This document shows positions 54,836-64,000 of a stretch of DNA of 64,000 bases, piece after piece; the first letter of the stretch is position 1; each line of letters starts with the position of its first letter. A program made the position numbers and the translations under genes. Below the pieces are notes generated by a model that was not told where the DNA came from, did no database searches, and was given only the letters and a program-made list of their open reading frames with translations. The DNA is from Ancylostoma caninum (Eukaryota > Nematoda > Chromadorea > Rhabditida > Ancylostomatidae). Location: positions 496,001 to 560,000 of the forward strand of contig JBAJFG010000495.1 in the NCBI GenBank assembly GCA_037903475.1. Reading direction: 5' to 3'.

Positions 54836-56350
54836 CTGCAAGTATTTGCAAAGACCTTGCTAAGAGCTAAATAAGAGCAGATTTTCTCGGACCCCTAGCT
54901 ACTTTAGATCGACTATTTACCGGTTTCGACTACTATCTAATCAAGGGTCGAACCCAAATTTTCTGAGATGCTTAAACCTTTTGCGATATTTCCGTATTAG
55001 CAATCTATTTTTTATACATTTCTTGCAGTAGATGGTTGATAATCATGTCTTACTTGACCTCTGATGATTCTATAGTGCGTTTCACCATGGATGATAGTTG
55101 AAAAGACAGCAGAGAGAAAAAGAATGCGAGAAAGTGTGCGAGAGAAAGTATGGAGAGAAATGAGAGAAAAGCAAGTTATGCGCACGGTTACTCAACCATT
55201 GTATACCATCGTTTGGAACGGACAATAATGCAACCTCGAATTCTCGGTAAATTCCGAGAAATATCCATGGGAATTGTGAATGCTGCGGAAACCTCCGAGG
55301 AAAAAAAGATGACTTCTGAAAAACTCGAAAATTTCGGATGTTGTACATTTTCTAGTAAGTGGTGAGTCCATCCCTTTGTTTTTTGTTGTCATTTTTGTCA
55401 TTTAGAGAGCTAATTCTGTTTTCCAGACGAGATTTAAAATTTCCAGTTAATTAAAGAAATTTAAACTGAGAAAATTTTCCCTGAATGGTTCCGGAACTTC
55501 ACCATGCTACTCCTCGATCTTTTTTGAAATTTCATCGAAGCCCGAATGCTCAAGCGAAGTTAGCTCTCGTCATGATTGCTTTTTTGGCTGTCCAACAGAC
55601 ATTGTCTTGTCGAGTTTTTCACTTAATCACCTCTCTCGCTCTGTCATGGGCTTGGACCACTTCCTTGTCACCCTACTCAGGAGCCTTTTTGAATTTTTGC
55701 ACTTTTCATGTCAAGTATATGTAATTGCGACTGCTAAAAGTGCGCTTTTTAAGTGGTCTGTTAGCCGAGCACTTGTATCCAATATGACATCTATCCAGAG
55801 ATGTGTTTGTTCTGAACAATTGCCGAGCAAATGTAGAAGTAATTCGTAAGTGAGGGGTATTTCAAGTGGCTTGACCTGGCAATCTCTATAGATTCGTTGA
55901 AAGCTGCAAGAGATGAGAGCGATGGGCGAGTTTATTATTGTTATGTAAACCAAATGCAGCCTCAAACCACATGTTGTCACCCCCGTCCAGTCCTCAGCCC
56001 ACTCTCATCGCCTCGAAACGACTTTTTTAATGTGATCATGTACTGATGTTTTGACTTAGCGATGTCCATACGTCCATGCTTAGCTTCCTTTTACTTCCTT
56101 ATCCTAGTGAATTTCAACGAGGTCAGGCTGGATTACTTGGATTTAATGTCAGCACTTCGAAACTCCCATGAACAAAGTTTCGTATGATCCTACGGGATTC
56201 AGTACCTAAAGCGTAGACCTGCGAATCCTAGGGATATTAGTTTGCGTTGCAAATTATAATGACAACGATTTTCGTGACAGGCTCATCATATACTGATTAC
56301 CATCGTCCTCTTCCACACTGGGACACTTAGTAATACCTTGGGTTAACAGA

Positions 56351-56864
56351 CAGGGTGGGCCATAAATACGGTATGTTTCGCTTTCAAAGGAGCATGTTCT
56401 GCCTTGAAGTCATATTCGGTTGGGAGACCGTCTTCGGACGTTTTACCAGGACAGTGCTCAGAAATTCAGATTTCGTCTGGTCGAGAACTGGAGAAACAAT
56501 AAATTTTAGGAACTACTGCTCATTCATATGTATTAGCGGGTTTTCGTGGTACCTGAGACATATGCTTGCTCAAAACCACTTAGGAGTTGGGAATCTCCAG
56601 AAAGGAACTTCAAAAATAGGAAATAAATTTTTGCTTAACCACTTGCGCTCCGAGGCCTGCGACTTCACTTGCTGTCTAAGGGTCTCATTTCTAGCAGATG
56701 GAGGATATTTCCAGATGCTTTCTTGTTTTATATTCTTTGGGAGTTAATGAACATAAATTACGTGACAATGTTGCAGATTTCTCTGAAAATCTTTTTCTAA
56801 TTATGCTCTGAAAATCTTTTTCTAATTACCGTTTTGTTTGTTACCGTATTTTTGGCCTACTCTG
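56351..56864. mobile_element. 514-bp Tc1/mariner-type MITE
   Basis: TIRs start CAGGGTGGGCCATAAATACG (left) and CAGAGTAGGCCAAAAATACG (right, reverse complemented). TA follows the right end; the left flank has mutated to GA. Near the right end a 24-bp unit (CTCTGAAAATCTTTTTCTAA) is tandemly doubled. The long frame inside starts within the TIR and is not a real gene. Confidence 0.65.
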
Positions 56865-57083
56865 TAAAGAACGAATAATATGCTGTCACTGGAACCCTAT
56901 CTTCAGAACCCTAGCTTCGGTTTCGCGCAGTTTTTTAGGACCTCAGCTGATCTATGCAGTGTAAACTTTGGCGACAATGGTAGTAGAGGGTCCACTCTCC
57001 GTATTTAGAGTCTACACTTCTTCTGAAGGATGTTGCGATGTTGCTTAAAATACGAATCGAACAAATGATGTAGGAATTACCCT

Positions 57084-57257
57084 TCAGCTGCACCACGAAT
57101 CGAGGATGACCCACTTGTCCAATTTTTTTACCACCCTTGCTTTTCCTATGTCGTCGAAAACAGGCACATACGTAATTGGCATGTCAATCATATCTACATT
57201 TTCGGCGGATATTCTGACGACAACTTCTACCACTGCCTTCAGAATGCAGTAGTCAAC
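57084..57257 (-). CDS. candidate terminal exon of the 57-63 kb gene
   Basis: An AATATTAG acceptor opens 57 codons to TGA at 57084-57086. The frame reads VDYCILKAVVEVVVRISAEN, then VDMIDMPITYVPVFDDIGKA and RVVKKLDKWVILDSWCS. Clear protein character on this strand only. The preceding intron is 42 bp. Confidence 0.6.
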   Translation of the reverse strand, partial: VDYCILKAVVEVVVRISAENVDMIDMPITYVPVFDDIGKARVVKKLDKWVILDSWCS

Positions 57258-57299
57258 CTAATATTTACGCTCTTTACTCGTATGAATATTGAGTCTCAC

Positions 57300-57368
57300 C
57301 TCTTCAAATCTAAAATTCTTGGGGCAATTTCGAGCTCTGCTTCCGTTTAGAGATTCTTCTCGCTTTTC
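57300..57368 (-). CDS. candidate exon of the 57-63 kb gene
   Basis: A ATTACTACAG acceptor and a strong GAAGAG/GTGAGA donor enclose 23 codons in phase 0: EKREESLNGSRARNCPKNFR then FEE. A second frame (EAELEIAPRILDLK) is also open. Join to the upstream exon at 57663-57741 is out of phase, so an exon may be missing. Confidence 0.45.
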
Positions 57369-57466
57369 CTGTAGTAATGCTTTTAATTTAACCACTTTAT
57401 TCGAGAATTGAGCCCATAATGCAGATTAAGATGGATTTTTGCATTCAATTGGTTGAGAAGGAGAGG

Positions 57467-57510
57467 GCTAGATTTGAAAGAAGGAGAGGGCTAGATTTGA
57501 AAGAGGGTAA
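57467..57510. repeat. short tandem duplication
   Basis: GAGAGGGCTAGATTTGAAAG is present twice head to tail. Confidence 0.8.
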
Positions 57511-57535
57511 GCATCTGGAAGGGGACCGTATAAGT

Positions 57536-57599
57536 TCAAAAATGAGCAGAAAATAAGCGGTGGAAGCATCCCTCTTTATGTTCCTGAAGCTTGGTTCTC
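57536..57599 (-). CDS. alternative terminal exon of the 57-63 kb gene
   Basis: After a TTTGGCACAG acceptor, one base completes the codon left by 57663-57741, then RTKLQEHKEGCFHRLFSAHF and TGA. An AATAAA lies 135 bases downstream at 57396-57401. This competes with 57300-57368 and 57084-57257 as the 3' end. Confidence 0.3.
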
Positions 57600-57662
57600 C
57601 TGTGCCAAAGAGCACGATCATTACTGTTTTCTTTGATGACCCTAACTTTCTTCATATCCTAC

Positions 57663-57741
57663 CAGTAAATTCCAACTTTAGGGCCCACGCGGTAGGGTGA
57701 AGCGGTGATCTTCTCATGACATGACAATACCATCACAACCT
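57663..57741 (-). CDS. candidate exon of the 57-63 kb gene
   Basis: A TTTGCGCAG acceptor and a TACTG/GTAGGA donor enclose two bases, 25 codons and two bases: VVMVLSCHEKITASPYRVGP then KVGIY. Phase fits the exon at 59301-59449. Confidence 0.5.
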
Positions 57742-58090
57742 CTGCGCAAACATTTTAGCTGTATGTGTTCCACTTGCGTCACTCTTCCTATGTCCTTGTT
57801 CCGCACCTTAAACCGTTGCGTAATTCCACATGCCCATCTCAGCCATGGTTTATTCCTATTTGGTTGCTCTGCAAAGACCTATTGGGATTAAATCATAATC
57901 AACTCACCCTTGTATCTCCTGGGGAGTTATTAAAAACATGATGTCGTGCATCATGTTATGTGATGTCAATCAAAAAAGGCCAGTGGTATAGCAAGGTGTG
58001 AAGAGAGATGCCACGCACTTTGTTGTTATCCAACTCAGGCATCGACAGAAAGAGTTAGAGCAACACAGGCATCCTTGCAGTGTCGAAGGA

Positions 58091-59300
58091 TTAGTACCAG
58101 TCCCGCGTGAGCTGAGCGCCCCCCCCCCCCTCCCTTCACCATTCCTGCCCCTGCCCCACTTCCCATAAGGTGATGAAAAGCTCTGAGAATGTCTATACAA
58201 TTCTAAACTTATATCGAAAATTTTGGGCAATTTTCAAGGAAATTCGGAAAATTACTGCCACATTCACTGAGCAGCAAATAGCAGCAAGGCAAATGCTTGC
58301 ATGAACTTCATTATTCGCGTGTCTTACCAGCGGATGCGTGACTTCATCAGGCGTTGTTTTCGGAAGGGAAAGTTCTTGTTTTGTCTGTGGCAGAGAATGA
58401 GGAAGAGCTTCGTTTCACATAATTTATGGGGCACAGTCTGGGATGACGTTATGCATGGCTTTTTTTTTCTAAAATTTATGGTGTATCGCGCCTCGTTGTT
58501 GGGCATCTGAAGCCTTTATCATACCACGCATTCAGAGTTGACGATTTCTCAGTGTTTTCTTCAACTTCTAGCAGTAACTGGTACCTAGCCAATTGTTTGT
58601 TTACTTTTTTACTTAACACACTCAAAGATGCACCATTGGGGAGAAAACAAAAGGAAAAACAAAGGGAAAAGGCAAAAGCTCCATTTTTTCTCTGTGAGTA
58701 AAAGTGGAGCTTTTACCCTTTCCTTTAGTTTTTTTTTGCTTTCGTTTTTTTTTGTGTCCTTAGGGCAATCCATAGCACATAACTAGATCGTAATCCTTTC
58801 CTAGATGGCTGGATGGCCCTCCCACCGCTCGACAATGACCCTCGTAATTCGATTTTGGGGAAGAAAATAGGGACGTGCTCTTATTCCGAGGAGTATATAG
58901 CCGGTAGAGAGTATGAATAGTATTCGCCGAGGACTACTACTAAACCGCTGGGCACGACCTAGCACGCAATCTGCTCATTTGCGGGGGCATCTTTTCCTCG
59001 AAGCTGCTTCCTTTAAATCTCCTCAAGCTGATCTACTTCCGAGAAGATTTCCTACGATTGGTGCCTATTTTCCATGAGAATATGGATATTACGCACGTGC
59101 GAGGTGATGATTTTCTAGGCTTGTGGATAACATAGCAGATTATCTGCTTGGGATATGCGTCACATGGTTTCCACTTAAGGTAAGGCAGACCATCTTGTAA
59201 ACATTCATCACTTACTAGGATTGTGAGGAAAGATTGTTTATGGTGGAAATAGATAGGCGTCATGGATCTTGGAGACGATCCTTTAAGGAAAAATTTCCAC
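58091..59300. other. intronic, no exon called
   Basis: Contains a C-homopolymer near 58119 and AT-rich DNA. A minus-strand frame at 59033-59263 (SDECLQDGLPYLKWKPCDAY) has some protein character but no usable splice sites. Confidence 0.35.
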
Positions 59301-59449
59301 GTAAGCGAGCTAGATTAGTGGTACGGATGGAGATTGGCTGAGTAGGAGCGTATTGGTGCCGTTTTCGGTTTGCTGGCTTGGTTTTGCTGTTGGAAAGGAC
59401 GTGAGCTTGGTTCAGCAATCCTTCCTGAAGTACATCCCCATATCTCTCA
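59301..59449 (-). CDS. candidate exon of the 57-63 kb gene
   Basis: A CTACGCTCGCTCAG acceptor and a CTTAC/GTGGAA donor enclose one base, 49 codons and one base. The frame reads ERYGDVLQEGLLNQAHVLSN, then SKTKPANRKRHQYAPTQPIS and IRTTNLARL. Phases fit 61676-61788 upstream and 57663-57741 downstream. Confidence 0.6.
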
Positions 59450-61381
59450 CTGAGCGAGCGTAGAAAAAATATTATTCTAACCCTTCTCCTCTGCTCTGTT
59501 CTGCACTTGTTCACCTGTCTTTATTTACTGGTTACGAATAAGAATAGGAAAGAGACTGTGGTGGTAGTTTGTGTAGAAAATAGCCGAAAATGCCCACGAT
59601 GGAGGCCACGAGGGACTAGCATCAGAATGGAAATTCTGGAAGAAAAAAAAAAACGAATTCATCACATTGCTGTTGTTGACAGAAGGCTAGCGGAATTCAC
59701 GTGAGCCAGCAAGCCTAACTTATGCATTTGTTTGACTTCCTCCTAAAATGGAACGGAAAACTGTTTGCATCTATTTATAGTTTCTCAGAACTCAAAAGTG
59801 CATGGTTTTTGCATGCGAACAGACATACATAGATAGACGAGGACAGGCATGTCACGCCAGTGATGGAGGCGGACACGCAATTCGTGTTCTTCAAGATTGC
59901 TTGGGAGGATTTGACAGATGGTCGAATGGAAGAGAACAAGTCTTTAGCAAGAATATCAACTCTTTGCAAAGCGAATTCTTTGGCAAGCATTTCTTCACTT
60001 GCAAGAAGAGCGCTTCTATAAGGGAATATGAAGTTCCCAGTTGAATAAAATTGCTGCCCTAGAGACTTGTAAGGAGAATTTCGCTTGTAAACTCTGACTT
60101 TAATCGCTATTGCGACTATTTGCTGGTTTTCTACTGAAGTTTTGAATATTCTGCTCTAGGAGAATCAGAACATTCCCTAGCTGGGCCTAGATATCATCAC
60201 CTTCCCTTGCACTCTTCTATGAGGCTTTCACAATGCCATCTGGTAGTGATGTTCAGTATGACTTGACTTCCAGAGTGCTCATATTCTTCCTACCACTTCT
60301 CATGAAGTGTTGGATAAAAGGATGAAAAATGACAATGAGCAACAATGGGATTACATACAGATAAGAAACAAGAAAATATTGAAGTAGATCTAAACAGCTG
60401 AGACAACGCATGCATCTAGACAACCAACAGAAATGAATAATCGTTTTTGCGACTATTTCCTAGTTTTCTACTAAGATTTCGTCTTCTTTAGTGGCTAGCG
60501 AGTTTACTTTAAAAAAATTAAGTTGTTTAGAACGAGCGTTTGCTTGAATGCTCGATCATGGAAAACTCCTGCACTATTTATTGAAGAATTTCCTGGAAGT
60601 TTTAAATGCTTAAGAGTCTATGAAATGAAACCTATTTGGAGGATGTAAATCAGAATTTTGTCCAGCCAGTTACTCGACCTCAACTAGATCTACGGTAACA
60701 CATACCATTCTCCTAGAAAAGTCAGATCACCTCAAAATCACCACGGACGCCACAATTTGTGTTCACATCTATCGGCTGCGATAACTTGTACGTCACATCC
60801 GGGTTCATGGAAGCTTGCTGGAGCTATAATGCAAGGGTATACAGCCCACGCTCCATGAAAATGAGGAGCAGTATGTCACACGAATATCAACTCAGGTGCC
60901 GTTGTGTTTCCCATGAATTTCTGTAGAAGGGAATAATGGGATACTATTTCATAGTTTATCGGGTAATATTCATCCTGATCGAAAGAATATGAAGTTGGTG
61001 AGGCGTATTCGCATCCATTTTTGACTCTATCAATTTATATGCACCTGCTACTTCTCCACTGCAGTCAAGGCAAAGTTGAGCAGAGGCAGGCTTTCAATAT
61101 TCTGACATTAGATTCCGCCCTTAATCATTGCCTCAGTTTCGGTGAACAGAAGTCTTGGAGTCACTTTCGAGATCACGATTACCTACTGGGTAGCATAACT
61201 GCCTCTTCTGAAAATCAGATCCGGTCTGATTGCTCATGTTATGCCCCTAAGCACTATTTGCCATTCCTTTGGTTGATATTTTGTTCACGGAGAAGAAGGT
61301 TCTGTCCCGAAGCTATATTCTAGCTTGTTCGCCATAACCAAATCTAGTCTCGGAGATTCATCATGTGAGGAAGTTTTATAA

Positions 61382-61436
61382 AAACTCACTTAGACAGCTA
61401 ACTAACTCAAAACTCACTTAGACAGCTAACTAAAAT
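61382..61436. repeat. short tandem duplication
   Basis: AACTCACTTAGACAGCTAAC occurs twice in tandem with a few bases between. Confidence 0.85.
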
Positions 61437-61503
61437 AACCTGGAAGATGTTCTGGTTCTTTGTTGTCTGACTAAGAAGGCGTTGATGTGGCTACTTCTAT
61501 AGA

Positions 61504-61535
61504 TTGGCGAAGGCAAAGCAGCCGAAACATTGGCC
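61504..61535 (+). repeat. GACGAA-stem-loop repeat, divergent copy 4
   Basis: TTGGCGAA, stem GGC, loop AAAGCA, stem GCC, GAAACATTGGCC, then AATAAAAC. Same layout as the copies at 20614 and 35870 but more diverged. Confidence 0.45.
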
Positions 61536-61675
61536 AATAAAACAGGCTGGCAATATCGGGTTCTGTTGACAAATTTATAACATATTCAGAGCTAGATTAG
61601 TCCTACAAAAAACATTTTCACGAATTGTTATAACTAGCACTGACTATGCTAAACCAGACTATTGACGGCTTAAAC

Positions 61676-61788
61676 GAAATTTTGCCTCCGATCAGATCCC
61701 ACACTCGAAACTCTGCGTCGCAGCTGAACACCATATGCTTTGGATGAGTACTCCCTACAGAGATGATAATACAGCTACATATGTGAAG
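61676..61788 (-). CDS. candidate exon of the 57-63 kb gene, WD-repeat-like
   Basis: A strong GTTTTTTTACAG acceptor and an ATTTC/GTTTAA donor enclose 37 codons plus two bases. The frame reads LHICSCIIISVGSTHPKHMV, then FSCDAEFRVWDLIGGKI. The part VFSCDAEFRVWDLIGGK has the form of a WD-repeat D strand (FS.D...RVWDL). One repeat only is visible, so the domain call is tentative. Confidence 0.55.
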
Positions 61789-62729
61789 CTGTAAAAAAAC
61801 AAGCATGAAGAACCTCTTGAGTAGATATTTTGACGAAGAAGATGGAAAAATCACTGCGCTAGCTTGGAAACAGTTCTCATGCGAGCTAACTAAAGAATTC
61901 TCCTTTTTCTGGATTATTTTGTCACTGGAGGTGGAATAATTGCCTGCTTCGTGGGAATAAGTATTGTTCCTGAGACAACTGCAACTTTGTTATATGTAAT
62001 CATCGAGCATATGTTCATTAGTTAGTCATAAATTCCTGCCAAGCTTGGGAACATCGTAAATAACTGTGCGGACGGCTACTCCTGAAAAATATTAGTCGTC
62101 GTCTTGATCCATGGGCTGATTTGATGGTGACAGACAGAGCCAAATCCCTCAAAATTCTCCGCATACCATACCCTACCGCACTTTAGCGATTCGCAAGGCG
62201 GGAAAACTCACTTGGTAAGGGTAAATCTGCGTATGTTGGACACTTTTTTGGATCATAATTATGCCACCCACGGGGAATTGGTGAAGGATTTTCATTGTCC
62301 AATCGCTATGACGTGAAATTGCGGACAATTAACCATGTTTTTAATAAGGAGCACGAAAAGGTTTCTAGGCTCAAAGGATAAGGTCAGTCTTAAGATTACA
62401 AAGTTGTTCTGCTTGTCTTCTCTGACATTCCTTGACCAGTTCTCAAGTAAAATTGGGTAGAATAACCATGTCCCTCCAACAATTATGGGTACCATTCGCT
62501 TACATTATTCAGATTTGTGGAAAATAGAGCACTATTCACTGGTTTCCTGTGAAATCCCACTTGCCCAACAAAACAGCAAAGTTGGATGATGGCTTCAGAG
62601 GAAAACTACCATAACGGGTACTAAAAATTACTGGTCCATTGCTCAAAATTATTGCTTCTCACAAAGCAAATTGGCCGAGTGGTCATCAAACCAATGAAAA
62701 TCCACAACGACTAGCCATAACTTACTTAC

Positions 62730-62762
62730 GGAGCTGCACATCCTTCTTCGCTCAAAGAAGAA
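62730..62762 (-). CDS. possible micro-exon of the 57-63 kb gene
   Basis: GACTAG acceptor and a perfect CTCC/GTAAGT donor around 11 codons (FFFERRRMCSS). The donor is excellent; the 5' boundary is a guess. Confidence 0.3.
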
Positions 62763-62849
62763 CTAGTCCCTATTGGGTTAAGGGACAGTTCAGTGGGAAA
62801 AACCAAATTGCGTAGGAGGGTCGATCTGGGTGCGTGTTGATTTACTTAC

Positions 62850-63021
62850 TGCGTAAACGAGTTTATTGCCAGCGCTTGCGAGTAACTTCAAATTGAATCG
62901 CCCTGGAACTCTGTGCATTCGAGGGCCACGGCCTAAAACTACTCCTCCAGCACTGCGAATAGGCCTGAATGCTCTAAAAATGGCGTCATACTTGGTGGTA
63001 CTTTGGAGAGTTGGTGCGCAG
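62850..63021 (-). CDS. candidate exon of the 57-63 kb gene
   Basis: An ACTTGTGCAG acceptor and a perfect ACGCA/GTAAGT donor enclose one base and 57 codons. The frame reads CAPTLQSTTKYDAIFRAFRP, then IRSAGGVVLGRGPRMHRVPG and RFNLKLLASAGNKLVYA. The frame stays open upstream to an ATG at 63170, so this may instead be the end of a longer first exon. LLASAGNKLVYA would suit a first WD-type blade. Confidence 0.6.
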
Positions 63022-64000
63022 CTGCACAAGTAAATGAAATGGGCTGGTGGCAGTCGTTGAAAACCGCTCCATTCTTGGAAAATACTGTCATGACGGCATT
63101 TGCAGCGCGGAAAGAGCGGTTTGTCACGCATGTTTTCGCCGCTCCTTAGGGACAACTGGCACAAAGCCATTCAATGCCACACTGTTTTTTCGCGTCGACC
63201 AAATTGCTGTGCTGCCTTATATCAGAGGCGAGGGGCGTGGCCAGCATCGCCATTCACAGAGATGCGTATCGTGCCTTTTCACCAGCGTTTCACCGTCTCT
63301 CGTCCACCGGCAAATGCCGTACGGTTGATGACCAGACAATGTCCACGACGACGAGGCTTTCGATCACGGTGGGTCACATCATTCTCATGCGCGCCACGAC
63401 CGTTTTTTCCCGCGAAATTTACCTTTTTCGGGAGTTTCCCTGGGAAATGAGAAGGAATGTGTGTGTCATAGGCTGAACTGATCTCCTGAGGGATTCCCGC
63501 CTGTAAGCCCTCGCCATACATAACTGATTTGAACGCTCTTGCCCGGGGAGATTCAGTTAGCCACGAGACGCTGGCGTTGAATTGGGTACTAATCAAGCAG
63601 TCAGCGGCGCCGACTGGAAAAAAAATTCATTGTGGGAACTGGATTCGGAAGTCCAGAAACCAACGAAGAAGGAGCTACTCGATGTTTTCCAGAGATTAGC
63701 CAGTTGTTGCTGCCAAAAATAAGTTGGTAGGCTAGAAATTTCTCATCTACTGAGTGTCATGGGGGTTAGAAATGGTCCCAGGAAATTTCCAGCGAGTGTT
63801 TTGGCATTTGCTGGAAATTCCTGCTAACAAAATCTATTTTTCTTTGTAGCACTCGAATCATAGGGATAAGAAAGAAGTCATTTTCCTTGTGATTTGAACT
63901 GGCCAACTTTTTTTGCTGGAAATGAAACGTTCGTATTTTGAATTTTACTTCCTTTCTTTTCAGCTTAAAGTCCCAGAATGGAATTTGAGTTAACGTTGGT
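63022..64000. other. GC-rich block, possible promoter or repeat; then no gene
   Basis: 63050-63460 is unusually GC- and CpG-rich and open in several frames on both strands, which points to composition rather than several genes. It sits upstream of the minus-strand gene and may hold its promoter. From 63600 on the sequence is AT-rich with nothing recognisable. Confidence 0.35.

Noticed and set aside
56355..56747. 130-codon plus-strand frame
   Set aside because: It starts inside the terminal repeat of a MITE, has no recognised motif and no splice or codon support.
62672..62760. TTGGCCGAGTGGTC, like the A box of a Leu or Ser tRNA
   Set aside because: No B box (GGTTCGAATCC-like) at the expected distance and no cloverleaf.
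63047..63596. Four overlapping frames of about 100 codons on both strands
   Set aside because: The block is GC-rich, so stops are rare in every frame; no splice sites or protein character single one out.
1..64000. CRISPR arrays, rRNA genes, bacterial operons, replication origins
   Set aside because: None seen; the split genes and transposons mark this as animal nuclear DNA.

Overview
This is eukaryotic nuclear DNA, most likely from a nematode and probably a clade V (strongylid or hookworm-like) species. That is an inference. It rests on AT-rich non-coding DNA, very short introns (about 37-76 bp) beside introns of many kilobases, TTTTCAG-type 3' splice sites, many short terminal-inverted-repeat (TIR) DNA elements, and an LTR element whose only gene is a phlebovirus-like glycoprotein. 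No prokaryotic operon, CRISPR array, rRNA gene or intact nuclear tRNA gene was seen. Long open frames are nearly absent because the genes are split into small exons, so I built gene models by eye from splice sites, reading phase and coding character. No gene could be named.

Layout. 0.2-1.55 kb: decayed mariner transposase pieces and a 231-bp hairpin element. 2.6-30.6 kb, minus strand: one inferred long gene, with a tight cluster of seven exons at 2.6-4.7 kb and scattered candidate exons at 11.4, 17.4, 21.6, 26.9 and 30.5 kb. Its large introns hold a nested AAAGGCAGC-terminus element (4.9-7.7 kb), relatives of it, Tc1/mariner elements at 18.4 and 20.1 kb, and hairpin elements at 25.3 and 28.4 kb. 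31-39.4 kb: isolated candidate exons on both strands, two foldback elements, a TTTA repeat and a 491-bp ATTC microsatellite. 42.0-42.8 kb: a compact four-exon plus-strand gene for a small cysteine-rich protein, followed by a possible minus-strand gene at 43.2-43.6 kb.

45.1-48.2 kb holds the standout feature: a structurally complete minus-strand LTR element with two LTRs that look identical (247 bp each), a CATGG target duplication, primer-binding site and polypurine tract. Its whole interior is one intact 867-codon frame for a Gn/Gc-type class II envelope polyprotein. There is no gag, protease, reverse transcriptase or integrase. The envelope start codon is formed at the junction of LTR and primer-binding site. 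48.3-57 kb is mostly repeats with a few candidate exons. 57.1-63.0 kb carries a second inferred multi-exon minus-strand gene with a WD-repeat-like segment.

A second theme is a small dispersed repeat (four copies near 19.9, 20.6, 35.9 and 61.5 kb). It carries a short stem-loop with compensatory base changes, flanked by fixed GACGAA and AAACGTTAGC-like strings and followed in three copies by AATAAA. All splice models here are visual inferences, not transcript-supported.
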